DNA of 64,000 bases from Theropithecus gelada. Its lineage: Eukaryota; Chordata; Mammalia; Primates; Cercopithecidae. Positions 44,668 to 55,713 of the stretch are shown here, in pieces; the first letter of the stretch is position 1; each line of letters begins with the position of its first letter. The stretch covers positions 136,053,558 through 136,117,557 of the forward strand of contig NC_037669.1 in assembly GCF_003255815.1 (NCBI RefSeq). Direction: 5' to 3'. Both the position numbers and the translations under genes were made by a program. The notes under the pieces are model-generated. The model was not told the origin of the DNA. It was given only the letters and a program-made list of their open reading frames with translations, and made no database searches.

Positions 44668-45615
44668 TATCGGACAAATAATCAACACCAAGAATGCACA
44701 AAGAACTACAAATCAATAAGAAAAATATTAAACAGGAAAATGTGCAAAAGATATGAATAGGTATTTCCAGGAAGAGGAAGCAAGAATGGTGAATATACAT
44801 ATAGAAAGATGTTTAACCTTCCCAAGAAATTAAAAAGTGAAATCACGTCAAGACATCATTCTACACCAACTAGATTAAATGACAGTAGCAAGTATCAGTA
44901 AGGAAGTAGACCACTGGGAACTTCTGTACTCCTATACATTCCTATGTGGAACTAAAATTAGTACAAAAACTTTAGAAGATAGTTTGAGATTATCTTGTAC
45001 AAGTAAGTATGCGTGTATCTTACAATCCAGCAATTCTACCCCTTCTATATACCCAAGAGAAACTCTTATACATATGTACCAAGAGACATGTACAATTAGT
45101 TTTACATCACCATTGTTTATGATAGCAAGGAACTGGGAACACTCAAATGACCACTGACAGAAGAACAGATAAGTACATTGTGGTATATTCATACAGTGAA
45201 ATGCTGTACAGCAATGCAAATGAGTGGATCACAGCTATATGCAACAACATGGATAAATCATAGAAACATACAGTAAATTGAAAAAAACATGCTTTACAAA
45301 ACTACTAAAATAGTTTTGTAAACTATTTTATAAAGCACAAAAGCCAATGAAATATGATTTAATGACAAATATATACATGATATAACTTTTTTTAAAAAAG
45401 CAAGAGGATAATAATCCAAAATTTAGGATAATGTCTCCCCCTGGTGGGGGAGGCAGAGGGACAGAAAGGGATAGAAGAATATGGATGGGTTAAGGGGCAC
45501 TGGCAAAGTTCTAGCTCTCAACTAGATTGGGGGTTTATCAGCGTTTATTTCATTATTATGTCATGTAACTTATATCTATGCTCTCTATGTTTGTGTATAA
45601 TCAAATATCAGATTG
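44668..45615 (+). pseudogene. L1M ORF2 end and 3'UTR
   Basis: 'CAAAGAACTACAAATCAATA', 'CAATCCAGCAATTCTACCCC', 'GTGGTATATTCATACAGTG', 'CAACAACATGGATAAATC' are the ORF2 C-terminus of old L1; the 3'UTR follows to about 45615. No intact reading frame. A small hairpin (TTTACAAAACT / AGTTTTGTAAA, 45293-45322) lies in it. Confidence 0.8.
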
Positions 45616-45726
45616 ACTTCTGATTGACAATAGCTGGACCTGGGAAAATTCAGGCTGAAGTTGAGTTCTGAAAGATCCTCATAAAGAATGGCAGCTCCTT
45701 AATCTTTCACTATATAAGACTCTTTA

Positions 45727-46073
45727 TTTTTTGTTTATTTTATTTATTTATTTATTCATTCATTCATTCATTCATTCATTCATTTATTTTTGAGACGGAG
45801 TTTCACTCTTGTTGCCCAGGCTGGAGTGCAGTGGCACGATCTCAGCTCACTGCAACCTCCGCCTCCCAAGTTCAAGCAATTCTCCTGCCTCAACCTCTTG
45901 AGTAGCTGGGATTACAGGCACCCACCACCATGCCTGGATAATTTGTACTTTTAGTAGGGATGGAGTTTCACCATGTTGGCCAGACTGGTCATGAACTCCT
46001 GACCTCAGGTGATCCACCTGCCTCAGCCTCCCAAAGCGCTGGAATTATAGGCGTGAGCCACCACGCCCGGCCT
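45727..46073 (-). mobile_element. Alu with (TTTA)n(TTCA)n tail
   Basis: Antisense Alu with a tetranucleotide microsatellite (TTTATTTA then eight TTCA units, 45735-45788) as reversed tail. Flanked by GACTCTTTA (45718-45726 and 46074-46082). Confidence 0.93.
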
Positions 46074-46082
46074 GACTCTTTA

Positions 46083-46407
46083 AACATATCATCGTTACTT
46101 GTAACTTGAATTTTGATTGCTGAGGGTTTTAAGATCCACTGGTAAAGTAAGAAGTTCTTGTTTTTCCTTTCAAAATTCTTCTTCAATTGATCACATTTTT
46201 TGTGGTTATAAGGTGACTCTTCTCTGTTTTCTGAGAATTTTAATATGTCTTCTTTATATAGTGCTATAGCCCATCACCTATGACATTATCTTGTACAAGT
46301 AAGCATTTGCATCTATCACGTGTGTTACTGGCTTGAGAACATGTTGTTTGATTAGGGGCTCACTCTGGTTTTTGCTGTTTCCATTGGATGAGTAGTTTTT
46401 AAAATGT
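46083..46407. other. Unique sequence, no gene
   Basis: About 325 bases between the Alu and the hAT element; nothing recognised. The phrase 'TTATCTTGTACAAGTAAG' near 46290 also occurs at 44992 within L1M, possibly an L1-derived echo. Confidence 0.3.
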
Positions 46408-47139
46408 GGTTTTCAGATTCCTGGGAGGCCCCAAGACCCTTTCAGAAATTTTGTGAGGTCAAAACTATGTCCATAATAACACTAAAACATTATTTGCATT
46501 TTTAATTATGTTGACATTTGCACTGGTGGTGTAACAGCAATGGTGGGTGAAACTATTGGTGGCTTGGCATAAATCAGTGTAGGAGCAAACTATGCCAGTA
46601 GTTGCTACACCCTTCACCAGCATGCACTAGCAGGGAGTGAGGCATGAGGCCTAGGAGCCAGTTTCACTTACAAATGTCCTTGATGAAGCAGTAAAAACTA
46701 TCACATTTTATTGTATCTCACCTGTTTAGTACATGTCTTTTTAATATTCTGTGGGATGAAATGAGAACTACACATCAAGGCCCTCGGCTTCATATCCAAG
46801 TTTGATAGTTATCTCGAGGAAAAATACTTGTGCGATTGTTTGCTTTGCAAGCTGAACTGCTTTTTCCATGGAATACTATTTTTACTTGAAAGAATAGCTG
46901 ACAGATAAACTAGGCCATCCAGATTTGGGTATTTGGTAGACATTCTCCGAAAAATGAACTAAGTGAGCCCGCCACTTCAAGGAAAACAACTGACAGTGTT
47001 TGTTCTTAATAATACAATTCAAAATGTAAAGTTGAAATTAGAATTTTTAGAACTGTAACTGCTACCAGGAACTTGAAAAGTTCCCCAATATTCAAAGGCT
47101 TCTCTGATGAGATCAGTGCTGACATTAACAAATATAATT

Positions 47140-47441
47140 ATCTTTTTTATTTTTAGACAGTCTTGCTCTGTCTCCCAGGCTGGAGTGCAGTGGTGTGATC
47201 TCAGCTCACTGCAAGCTCCGCCTCCCTGGTTCATGCCATTCTCCTGCCTCAGCCTCCAGAGTAGCTGGGACTACATGTGCCCACCACCACGCCTGGCTAA
47301 TTTTTTGTTGTTGTTGTATTTTTAGCAGAGACGGGGTTTCACCATGTCAGCCAGGATGGTCTCGATCTCCTGACCTCGTGATCCACCCGCCTTGGCCTCC
47401 CAAAGTGCTGGGATTACAGGCGTGAGCCACCACAGTCGGCC
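47140..47441 (-). mobile_element. AluY-like inside the hAT element
   Basis: Flanked by a 14-bp duplication TAACAAATATAATT (47126-47139 and 47442-47455). Contains a (TTG)3 expansion in the mid A/T linker. Confidence 0.95.
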
Positions 47442-47757
47442 TAACAAATATAATTTTCTTATGTTGTAAAATGAACTGTACCACATTTGGATGATCTGTA
47501 TAACTCAGCAAACCAGTATTTTCCAAATGACCAATGCATGATGTTAAAACGTTGATTCAAACTGCAAAACAGACCAATTAATTTTAAAGTTAACAGAGTA
47601 GGAAAAGGCCAATGATATGATTTCAAATTCTACATCACAGCCAACATTTAAGAAACTACGAAGCTTTGCCAAGCTTTGATACAGTATCAAAAAAGAAACC
47701 CACAATTAACTGAAAAGGCCACTAAAATAACCCTCATTTTTCCACTTCCATATTTCT

Positions 47758-47884
47758 TTTCTTTTTTTGAGACTAAGTCTTGCTCTGTTGCCCAGGCTAG
47801 AGTGCAGTGGTGTGATCTCAGCTCGCTGCAGCCTCCACCTCCCGGGTTCTCCTCCCTTCTGGGATTCTCCTGCCTCAGCTTCCT
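47758..47884 (-). mobile_element. 5'-truncated Alu (127 bp)
   Basis: Antisense right-end fragment of Alu only. Flanked by CCACTTCCATATTTCT (47742-47757) and CCACCTCCATATTTCT (47885-47900). 'TCTCCTCCCTTCTGGG' is an unusual insertion in the body. Confidence 0.9.
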
Positions 47885-48243
47885 CCACCTCCATATTTCT
47901 GTTAGGTTGCATTTTCTTCATATATTTGAACCAAAACAACACATCACAACAAACTGAATTCAGAAGAGGTGAGAATCTGTGTTCTAATACCCCATGATTT
48001 GTAAAAATGTAAAACAGTACCGCCCTTGTTGGTAAATTTATTTTTGTTTTGGGAGTATCATTATTTTTAATGAAAAAATGTTATTTATGTTAATATGTAA
48101 TGGGTTTATTGTTTTTTAAAGTGAATTAATAGCTAGACAGTTTTCTAACTCCTTATTTAATTTCTAAAAGAGTAAATATTGCTGGATGTAACCCACATAA
48201 ACAAAATGCCTTTGGAGCTCTCAATTACTTTTAAGACTGTAAA

Positions 48244-48730
48244 GATAAATGCACGTGTATGTTCATTGCAGCACTATTCACAATAGTAAAGACATGGAAT
48301 CAACCCAAATGCCCATCAATGATAGACTGGATAAAGAAAATGTGGTACATGTACACCATGGAATACTATGCATCCATAAAAAGAAATGAGATCATGTCCT
48401 TCACAGGGACATGGATGAAGCTGGAAGCCTTTATCCTCAGCAAACTAACAAAGGAATGGAAAACCAAACACCGCATGTCCTCACTTATAAATGGGAGCTG
48501 AACAATGAGAACACATGGACACAGGGAGGGTAACAACACACACTGGGGCCTGTTGGAAGGGTAAGGGGACGGAGGGCATCAGGATAAATAACTAATGCAT
48601 GTGGGGCTTAACACCTAGGTGATGGGTTGATAGGTGTGGCAAACCACCATGACACATATTTACCTACGTAATAAACCTGCATGTCCTGCACATGTATCCT
48701 AGAACTTAAAATAAAATTTTTTTTTAAAAA
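48244..48730 (+). mobile_element. 5'-truncated primate L1 3' end
   Basis: Covers the ORF2 C-terminus (MFIAALFTIVKTWNQP, MIDWIKKMWYMYTMEYYASI) to the 3'UTR end 'CCTAGAACTTAAAATAAAA'. Flanked by AAGACTGTAAA (48233-48243) and AAGAGTATAAA (48731-48741). Confidence 0.9.
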
Positions 48731-48788
48731 AAGAGTATAAATTGGCCCTGAGACCAAAAAAGTTTAAGAGACTCTGATGTAAAACAAA

Positions 48789-49489
48789 GTATGTATTCTC
48801 AATTTCCAGGCAAATGGCTTGCATGATAAACTGAACTTTCTTACTCCTTATAAACTCCCAGTTCTTCACAGGGAAAAAAGAGAAAAAGAAAGCCTTAGAG
48901 AATCTAGTGATTCCTATCTGGCTCCTTTAAAGATAGGAAGATCTTCAACATTAATTCAAAATAATTAATTCAAAATAATACCCATTCATTCATTAATGGA
49001 ATTAATAATTATTGAGTGTCTGTCCTGTGCTGACGTTGTGTTTAAGCACTAAGGTTAGGAAAATGAGCAATAACGACTGTTCTTACAAGTCTCCATTTTA
49101 CATTAGAAAAGAAAAATTAATAATATCATGAATGTAAGCAAATTAACTCTTATCGTATCAGTTTTAACAAGTTTTAATGCACAAAAGTTATTCCTCCCAT
49201 TGTAACTGTAAGAGAAGACTTCCTCTTCATCTCTTTCTCAGACTCTTCTGGTTACTAACAAACACTTGCTCTTTTTAGGACTTTATCATTATAAAGCAAA
49301 GCCCAGCTTGTAGGAAACTATAAAGACAAAACACTGATTGGTGGTCTTGGTCTGGGGGCGGTGGGCAAGCTTCAATTGTAAAGGGCCAGGAGGAAACTTT
49401 TTAGGATAAAGAACCTCTTCTGTATCTAGGTTATGGTGGTAGCTACATGATTTTGTACAGTTACCAAAATCCATCAAAAGAATACCTTA
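48789..49489. other. Unique sequence with a short L2 fragment
   Basis: An antisense L2 end lies at 48995-49060 ('TATTGAGTGTCTGTCCTGTG', 'AAGCACTAAGGTTAGG'). Otherwise no gene or repeat. Confidence 0.5.
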
Positions 49490-49790
49490 GGATGGGCACA
49501 GTGGCTCACGCCTATAATCCCAGCACTTTGGGAGGCCTAGGAGGGGATCACCTGACGTCAGGAGTTCAAGACCAGCCTGGCCAACAAGGCAAAAACCCGT
49601 CTCTACTAAAAATACAAAATTAGCCAGGGGTGGTGCTGCATGCCTGTAATCCCAGCTACTCAGAAGGCTGAGGCATGAGAATCACTTGAACCCGGGAGGC
49701 GGAGGTTGCAGTGAGCCGAGATCACTCCACTGCACTCCAGCCTGGGCGACAAGAGTGAGACTCTGCCTCAAAAAAATAAATAAATAAAAG
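49490..49790 (+). mobile_element. Alu (AluS-like)
   Basis: Flanked by GAATACCTTA (49480-49489) and GAACACCTTA (49791-49800). (AAAT)n tail. Confidence 0.95.
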
Positions 49791-49944
49791 GAACACCTTA
49801 ATAAACAAAATAATGGAGGGAGGAAGCAGGTCTCAACTTTAAAAAATAGATTTTACTTTTTTAAAAATTACATAAGGAGCCTGGGACATTTTTCTCTCAC
49901 AGACTCAGTGGTCTATTCTGGAAGCACTATGCATGCGCCTACAA

Positions 49945-50165
49945 GTTCAGATGCTGGCATTAGACAGTTCTAAGCTTGAAACATGCTATTGGTAGGTAAC
50001 ATATGTGTGGCCTTGGGCAAATCACTTATTCAAGGCCTCACAGCCTTCATCTGTAAAACGAAGTTCACAGCAGTATCTATCTCATTTTTTTAACAAGTAA
50101 ATGAGACAACATATGTATCTCATACATTTACACAGCCCATAGGAAACACTCAGTAACATTTGTAA
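49945..50165 (+). mobile_element. MIR SINE
   Basis: Sense MIR: 'GATGCTGGCATTAGACAG', 'TGTGTGGCCTTGGGCAAATC', 'CAGCCTTCATCTGTAAAACG', 'TAAATGAGACAACATATG', 'CCATAGGAAACACTCAGTAA'. Confidence 0.85.
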
Positions 50166-50221
50166 TTACTTTATTGAACAATTTAGACATCTATTTGCTG
50201 CACAGATATTCCCTTAGATGC

Positions 50222-50705
50222 TGTTATGGGTTGAATTGTGTCTCCCTGCAGAAAACATGTTGAAATCTTCATCCCTCCCCAGTACCACAAAATGTGACTT
50301 TATTTGAAAATGTGATCTTCACAGAAAATGTGATAATTACAGAGGTAATTAAGTTAAAATTAGATCATTGAGGTGGGCCCTTATCCAATATCACTGTGTC
50401 CTCACAAAAAGGGGAAATTTGAACCCAGAGATAAACATGCACACAGAGAGAATGCCATGTGCAGATGAAGGCAGAGATTGAGGTGATGCATCCACAAGAC
50501 CAGGAATGACGAAGAGTACCAGCAAAGCACCAGAAACTAGAGGAGCGGCGTGGAACAGATTCTTCCTCACAGCCCTCAAAGGGAACCAACCCTGCCAAAA
50601 CTTGACCCTGGACTTCTGGCCTCCAGAGATGTAAGGCAATAAATTTCTGCTGTTTAAGCCACCCAGCCTGAGGCATTTTGGTACAGCAGCTCTAGCAAAC
50701 TAATA
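50222..50705 (+). mobile_element. MLT1-type solo LTR (ERVL-MaLR)
   Basis: Complete-looking: TGTTATGGGTTGAATTGTG to 'GCAGCTCTAGCAAACTAATA', with 'GAGGTAATTAAGTTAAAAT', 'GGGCCCTTATCCAATATC' and the AATAAA-containing 'GGCAATAAATTTCTGCTG'. Overlapping minus-strand ORFs (50365-50676) are chance. Confidence 0.92.
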
Positions 50706-50787
50706 AAGATGCTAATTATATAAAGGCCAACTGTTACTAACTCAGGTCACCAAATAACTCAAAGAAACTAGCACTATATTAACAATA

Positions 50788-50878
50788 GTGAGTAACGGCA
50801 GGCAGAGAGGGGATAGTGAGGAACTGCAGGCAGAGAGGGGATAGTGAGGAACTGCAGGCAGAGAGGGGATAGTGAGGA
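50788..50878 (+). repeat. 28-bp minisatellite, 3.25 units
   Basis: Units at 50788, 50816 and 50844, then a partial. The second and third are identical (GTGAGGAACTGCAGGCAGAG...); the first differs by two or three bases. Confidence 0.95.
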
Positions 50879-52190
50879 GAGGGAAGGAAAAAGTGGAGGG
50901 AAAGGAGAAACAATACAGAAATCATTGGACTCGAATTCTTAATACAGAAAAACTTGGACTCTAGAGGTGAAAGAAGAAAAAGCTAAGAAGGAAATCATTT
51001 GCATTAATGAAAGAGAAAGCACACAGAATATTGCCCACTGCCTCTTTTAAGCTTCCAAGGGCTCCTGACCATGGGTCACAATCAGTGTCTCTGTAAGAAC
51101 TGTCCCCCAATTGGGGCCCACTGACTGTATGATTTGAATGTTTAAAGATCAGGTTTTTGCACCTATTCTGTACCAGAATTTCTTCAAGGGAGAGACGTTT
51201 CAGCTCAATTCTTCTTTTCTCAAACGATCTTCTAACCATTGTCACCAGACTGCCCAAAACGATCAAACCCCCTACTCCCAGCAAGTGTCTCCCTTCCCTC
51301 CAGACTCAGGGACTCAGAGACTAACCTTTATCACTCCATGATAGCTCCAAATCTTCATAACTTACTGGCTGCATAAATAATGGGCTACCATCTAAGGCTT
51401 CCTTACAAGAAATATTTCTTACTTATTTTTGTTGTAAATTGTTCTGCATCCTGAATTTAAATGAGTCTTACTGAAGGAAAGAGAATATTCCACTTACGTG
51501 ATTTTCCTAAAAACATGTCCTAAGGGAAAAAGCACTTTAAGATAATCTGGGTTAATTCAACCACCAAATACTTACATTCTGGTCAAATTTTGGTCAAATG
51601 CACAAGGAATGACAGAACCAGGACTCAAGAATTAAACTTTCAGGATTAAGCTGACTTTTAGCACAGTGCTTTTTCCTATATACCATTTACCCCCTATAAT
51701 TTCAGAATAAAATAATTTGGGTCTCACAAGAAAACAAGGCTGACCTGGATATTGGACCTACCCTTCTAAACAGAGTACAGGCTCCCTCCTTTTTAAAGAA
51801 GGTCATTCTAAGTATATCTTAGCCTGTTGTGTGCAAAGCAGGAAGCATATGTTCAGCAGATATTCGTACAGATGTTGGCAGCCATCTGCCCCATTCTAAG
51901 AGCTCTGAAGGCCAAGGAGTGCCTCGGGGTGCCAGGGCAATTACAGGATGTATAGACCAGTGGCAGGGCTCAAAAATGCCCATGCCATGCACTCTCTTCA
52001 ATGTTGGGGAAAGAAATGTGTCAAGAAGGGACCAGAGACACATATGTTGTGTACAGGGACCAGGAATTGACGTATGCAAGAAGAGCCCATCATCTCCAGC
52101 CATTGTTGGGAGCAGGCTTTCAGCAGCTGAGATTCTGAAATGTATTCATTATAAGGTGAAAATATGAAATGACCACTAGCAAACACTAGC
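50879..52190. other. 1.3 kb unique block, no gene
   Basis: Repeat-poor. The plus-strand 112-codon ORF 51829-52167 and opposing ORFs have no recognised domain. I see no splice or promoter arrangement. Confidence 0.35.
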
Positions 52191-52194
52191 TCTC

Positions 52195-52430
52195 ACAGCA
52201 CCTAGAACAGTATCGGTGCTTTCTACGTGCTATGCCCTATTCCTAGCACTTTACACATATTAACTCATTTACTCACCAAAACTTGCCCCAAAACAGATAT
52301 TATTATTATCCCTATTAAACTGCTGAAGAAGTTGAGGCACAGGATTAAGTAACTTCACTGACATACCAAAGCTACCAGTGGCAAAACCAGGATTCAAATG
52401 GAGGTAACCTGGTTCTGGGTCCATACTGAT
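52195..52430 (-). mobile_element. MIR SINE
   Basis: Clear antisense MIR: 'CTAGCACTTTACACATATTA', 'ACTCATTTACTCACC', 'ATTATTATTATCCCTATTAA', 'GAAGTTGAGGCACAGG', 'AGTGGCAAAACCAGGATTC'. Confidence 0.92.
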
Positions 52431-52574
52431 ACTGCATTTTCCCCCTTACATCTCTACCAATTGGTAGCCAATTTCAAGCTAGCAGTATGACATCACTGAA
52501 CATAGGGTTGGAGAAAGATGTACACAGTTGGCTCTTGCCAGCTGTGAGCCAGCTCCAGCATGCCAGTGGGTTGA

Positions 52575-52634
52575 GTGAAAGAGGGAAAGAAAAAAAGGAA
52601 GGAAAGAAGGAAGGACGGGAGGGAGGGAGGGAGT
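52575..52634 (+). repeat. Purine tract (GGAA)n/(GGGA)n
   Basis: About 60 bases of almost pure purine: 'GGAAGGAAAGAAGGAAGG', then 'GGGAGGGAGGGAGGG'. The four G-runs at 52618-52632 could in principle form a G-quadruplex. Confidence 0.85.
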
Positions 52635-53244
52635 TGTGAGGGGCAGAGACTAGAATAATAAGATATGCTTTCACCATGTGACCTCTCCCAGCAGTGACGC
52701 CTGGGGAATTTGTAGGCTGTCACAGGGAGGATCCCACTGTTGAGTCTGGTTGTGACATATCTTATTCATGTAATGAGTTGTTTCTTACCACCAGTAATCT
52801 CAAGGTGCAATTAAGACAAGATGACAAAATCTACAGTTTTTTGCTGACCCCCACCAGCATGAATGCAAGAGCTTACCCATTGGCTCTTCTGTTCCATAAT
52901 GGGGGACTCTCATCACTTGTCACCTTAGTCCTCTCTATCTGTGACCATCTCGTATGTTTTTGGAATGGAGTCTGGGATGGTGCCTCTGGCTGCCAGACCT
53001 GCCACCATGGCTGACAGGGCTGCCTCCCCACCACGAGGTGGCTGCCATTTTTGTGGCTGCAGCCGTTCCTGCTCCTCTCTTAACCAATGTTGCTGCTATT
53101 GTGCTACCACCTCAGGCACCAGTGGGACTGGTAGTTCCTTAGCAGTGCTTCTGGCCACACCACCCCTCAGGCCCACCCACTGTCTTCTACCTAAGTCCTA
53201 GGGCCCTTCTCCTCATCCAGACAGAGCAAAGTTGGTTCTCCAAA
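52635..53244. other. Unique sequence with a Kozak-like ATG, no gene called
   Basis: 'GCCACCATGGCTGAC' near 53000 is a near-perfect initiation context, followed by only about 65 codons of Cys/Ser-rich reading (to 53201) with no domain. No upstream promoter or downstream polyadenylation signal was seen. Confidence 0.3.
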
Positions 53245-53680
53245 TGTTGCGGGACTTTTCCTTAGTTCAGCTAAAGTCAGGGTCCTTGTCACATGGCCAT
53301 GAAAATTTAGACTCGCAGACAATCTGAAGGGTGAGTAAAGCAGGGTTTTACTGGGTGAAAAGGGGAAAAAAGGTAAACAAGGACCCTCTGCAAATCCAGA
53401 GTCCCTGCTGGTGCACTTCCGGCCTCACAGTTTGAATTCCAGTTTCCACCCAGGAAGAGGAGGGGCCAGGCTCCTCCTCTTGCTGCAAAGGGCATGAACT
53501 TCTGTGTTCCACCCCAGTGTGCACTCCTCCCTGTGCACAGGCAACTGGAGTTTTACCAGGGAGCCCTTCCCACCTGTCTGTCTCACAAACATCAGGAGGC
53601 ACATGCCTATTTCAAATCCAAACCCACCCAGAACAGTTCCATTTCTGCCTCACGCCTGGTTACCCTAAATTGAATCAGTA
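53245..53680 (-). mobile_element. Probable ERV LTR, family unknown
   Basis: Minus strand ends 'AAGTCCCGCAACA', with a polyadenylation-like 'CAGTAAAACCCTGC', then CTTTACTCACCC and 'TTGTCTGCGAGTC' as expected for R/U5. The upstream part is C/G-rich like U3 ('CCTCCTCTTCCTGGG'). The outer end on the plus strand (about 53680) is uncertain and no duplication was found. I cannot name the family. Confidence 0.5.
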
Positions 53681-53689
53681 TAGTCCCCC

Positions 53690-53795
53690 ATTTGTACAAC
53701 AGACATTTATGGAGAGCCTAGGCACTATGCTGACCTTTAAAAATGCAACAGTAAACAAAACAGTACCACTTCTGGGGGTTACAGCCTGGCTGGGG
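53690..53795 (-). mobile_element. L2 LINE 3' end
   Basis: 'CATTTATGGAGAGCCTAGG', 'CACTATGCTGACC', 'GCAACAGTAAACAAAACAG' is the reversed L2 end. Confidence 0.75.
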
Positions 53796-54129
53796 GTTGG
53801 AGGAATAGATTCCAGGGAAGTGTGAAGCTTTGCTTTGCTAGGAGAGTGCACCAAGGAAACTGATCCTGAGAAACTAACCTCCAATCAGCTTGCTGGTAAG
53901 CACTCAGAAATAAGCAGTGTGCTTGCATGTGGCCTACTCAGCTACTTGCCTGACCTGGTTCCTGCAGCTTTCCCCATCCTCCATGCCAGAAACCTTTCCT
54001 CCCAAAATATGCATGCAGCTGTCTTTCCTCACTTCACTCAGGTCCTGGTTCACATACCACCCAATCAGAGAGGACTTACATGGCAACCTAATTAAAAAAA
54101 ATAGCATCCTCAGCAACATGTGAGAAAGA
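53796..54129. other. Unique sequence, no gene
   Basis: Two overlapping plus-strand ORFs (53835-54123) have no recognised motif. No repeat named. Confidence 0.3.
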
Positions 54130-54398
54130 TTCAACTGGCTGCTGCTGGCTTGGAAAATAAAGAGGCCACAAGCCAAGGAATGCAGGCAACTTCCAGAAGC
54201 TAGAATAGGGAAGGGAATGGACTCTCCCCTAGAGCCTCCAGAAGGCATACAGTCCTGTTAACACCTTCGTTTTAGTCCACTGAAACTCATTTCAGACTTC
54301 TGACCTCCACGATTGTAAGATAGTAAATTTGTGTTACTTTAAGCCACTAAATTTGTAGCAACTTGTTACAATAGCAATAGGAAATTAATACACTAAAG
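54130..54398 (+). mobile_element. MLT1-type LTR, 3' part
   Basis: 'CTTCCAGAAGCTAGAATAGG', 'ACTTCTGACCTCCACGATTG', 'AGTAAATTTGTGTTAC', 'TAAGCCACTAAATTTG', 'ATAGGAAATTAATACAC'. The 5' half is missing. Confidence 0.8.
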
Positions 54399-54399
54399 T

Positions 54400-54565
54400 T
54401 CCCAGCACATAGAGCCAAAGTATGAGTAGCAGTTTTAAAAGCAGCTGGGGGAATGTTTTTCCAGGCAGAGGGAGCAGTGGCAGCATGTGCAGAGCCAGGC
54501 AAGTGAGAGAACATTATGCTTTTAGAGAACTGGAAGTAAAGGGTAGGTAACATTGAAAGGTATAC
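54400..54565 (-). mobile_element. L2 LINE fragment
   Basis: 'GTTTTTCCAGGCAGAGGGAG', 'GCAGCATGTGCAGAGCC' and 'GGCAAGTGAGAGAACAT' match the reversed L2 body. Confidence 0.7.
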
Positions 54566-54683
54566 AGTGTTCTACACATGCAATTTCTTATTTTATCTTC
54601 CAGAGATTATCTTATTTTCCACTGACCAGATCAAAGCAAAGAATGACAAGTTTGAGTGCTTTGTTCAAGAACCCAGCACAGGC

Positions 54684-54978
54684 CAGGTGCAGTGGCTCAC
54701 TTCTGTAATCCCACCACTTTGAGAGGCCACCAAAGGAGGAGAGCTTGAAGCAAGAATTTCAAGACCAGCCTGGGCAACAAAGTGAGACCCCACTTCTGCA
54801 AAAAATTTTAAAATTAGCTGGGTGTGGTGGCACATGCCTATAGTCCCAGCTACTCAGGGGGCTGAGGATGACTGCTCGAGCTCAGGAGGTCAAGGCTGCA
54901 GTGAGCCATGATCATGCCATTGCATTCCAGCCTAGGCAACAAAGTGAGACTCTGCCTAAAAAAAAAGAAAAGGAAAAA
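54684..54978 (+). mobile_element. AluJ-like
   Basis: Old Alu (CCATGATCATGCCATTGC). Flanked by AAGAACCCAGCAC-like text on the left (about 54669) and AAGAACCCACAGC on the right (about 54979). Confidence 0.9.
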
Positions 54979-54991
54979 AGAACCCACAGCA

Positions 54992-55712
54992 AGTAAAATG
55001 CAGCCAAAGATGGCCAAGAACACACCTGTAATTGAACAAAACTGGGTTTAATGATATTCTTGTAAGAGTGGAAAGCCATGGGACCTTTTATAAAAGTTTC
55101 TTAGCAAGTGCTTATTTTGTGATTTGGGCTTGTATTGAGGAAGCACATTGTGTTTTGTTTTTTTCTGGATTGGGTGCTCTCACATAATGGGAACAATTCT
55201 ATACTTGGATATCTGGATAATTCTTATTTAGCAGGCCAGAGCTAATGCTGCAATGGGTAGAGAAGCAGTGGTCACTCATGTGAGCCAGGTGAGGGGATGT
55301 TTAGTGTTTTGGCATTTTGTACAATGTTCTATTTTTGTCAGCGCCCAGACATGATTATAAGTGTGGTCCTTCATCTCCCATTGTTGTGGACACACAATGA
55401 CCTTGTCAGATATTAGTGTTTTGTGAAATTGTTTACATTCAACAAGAGTACCCCATGCCAGGCCAGCTCCCAGCTGACAGCTGTCAGGGGCTGCCTTCTT
55501 ATTTCTCACTTAGCTGGGGCTCAGATTCCTATCTTCTGATGCCAGGTCCTATGCTCTTTCTACTTCATGGCTCCGCCACCATTCAGTGGATCTGTAGAGT
55601 TGCAGTAATTACAAGACCTTAGCCAACAGTTCCAACCTCCTTCTCCTTTTTTTCCAATTTCTTCTCCCCTTATTTCCATTTTATTTTCTGAATATGTATA
55701 AGATTTTGTATC
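54992..55712. other. Unique sequence, no gene
   Basis: Small ORFs only (55276-55622). No repeat recognised. Confidence 0.35.
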
Positions 55713-55713
55713 C

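Larger units (their letters stand above)
46620..47975 (+). pseudogene. hAT transposase gene remnant (ZBED/FAM200-like)
   Basis: Sense-strand text follows a hAT transposase in order: a 'CTTGATGAAGCAGTAAAAAC' helix region, 'CTGACAGATAAACTAGG', 'TCAAGGAAAACAACTGACAG', then after the first Alu 'CAAATGACCAATGCATGATG' and 'CAACATTTAAGAAACTACG', and after the second Alu fragment 'GTTGCATTTTCTTCATATA' with 'AACACATCACAACAAACTG'. The last parts correspond to the C-terminal hAT dimerisation domain as found in host genes such as the FAM200 and ZBED9 group. Many stops and frame changes; no ORF longer than about 90 codons, and those include Alu sequence. No sign of host domestication. Confidence 0.65.
46408..48788 (+). 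mobile_element. hAT-superfamily DNA transposon remnant
   Basis: Left part 'GGCCCCAAGACCCTTTCAG' and right end 'CTGAGACCAAAAAAGTTTAAG', 'GACTCTG' resemble hAT ends of the 'cagtggttctcaaac' type. The interior reads as a decayed transposase (see the pseudogene entry). Split by Alus at 47140-47441 and 47758-47884 and by an L1 at 48244-48730. Right flanking text 'AACCCACATAAACAAAATGCC' is characteristic of the same family. Eight-base duplications at the ends were not resolved. Confidence 0.75.

Noticed and set aside
51829..52167. 112-codon plus-strand ORF
   Set aside because: No recognisable domain, no conserved-looking motif and no exon signals.
52618..52632. Possible G-quadruplex (GGGA)n
   Set aside because: Kept only as a purine tract; no promoter or gene nearby gives it a role.
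53007..53201. Kozak-perfect ATG with a Cys-rich reading
   Set aside because: Only about 65 codons, no domain, no promoter or polyadenylation context.
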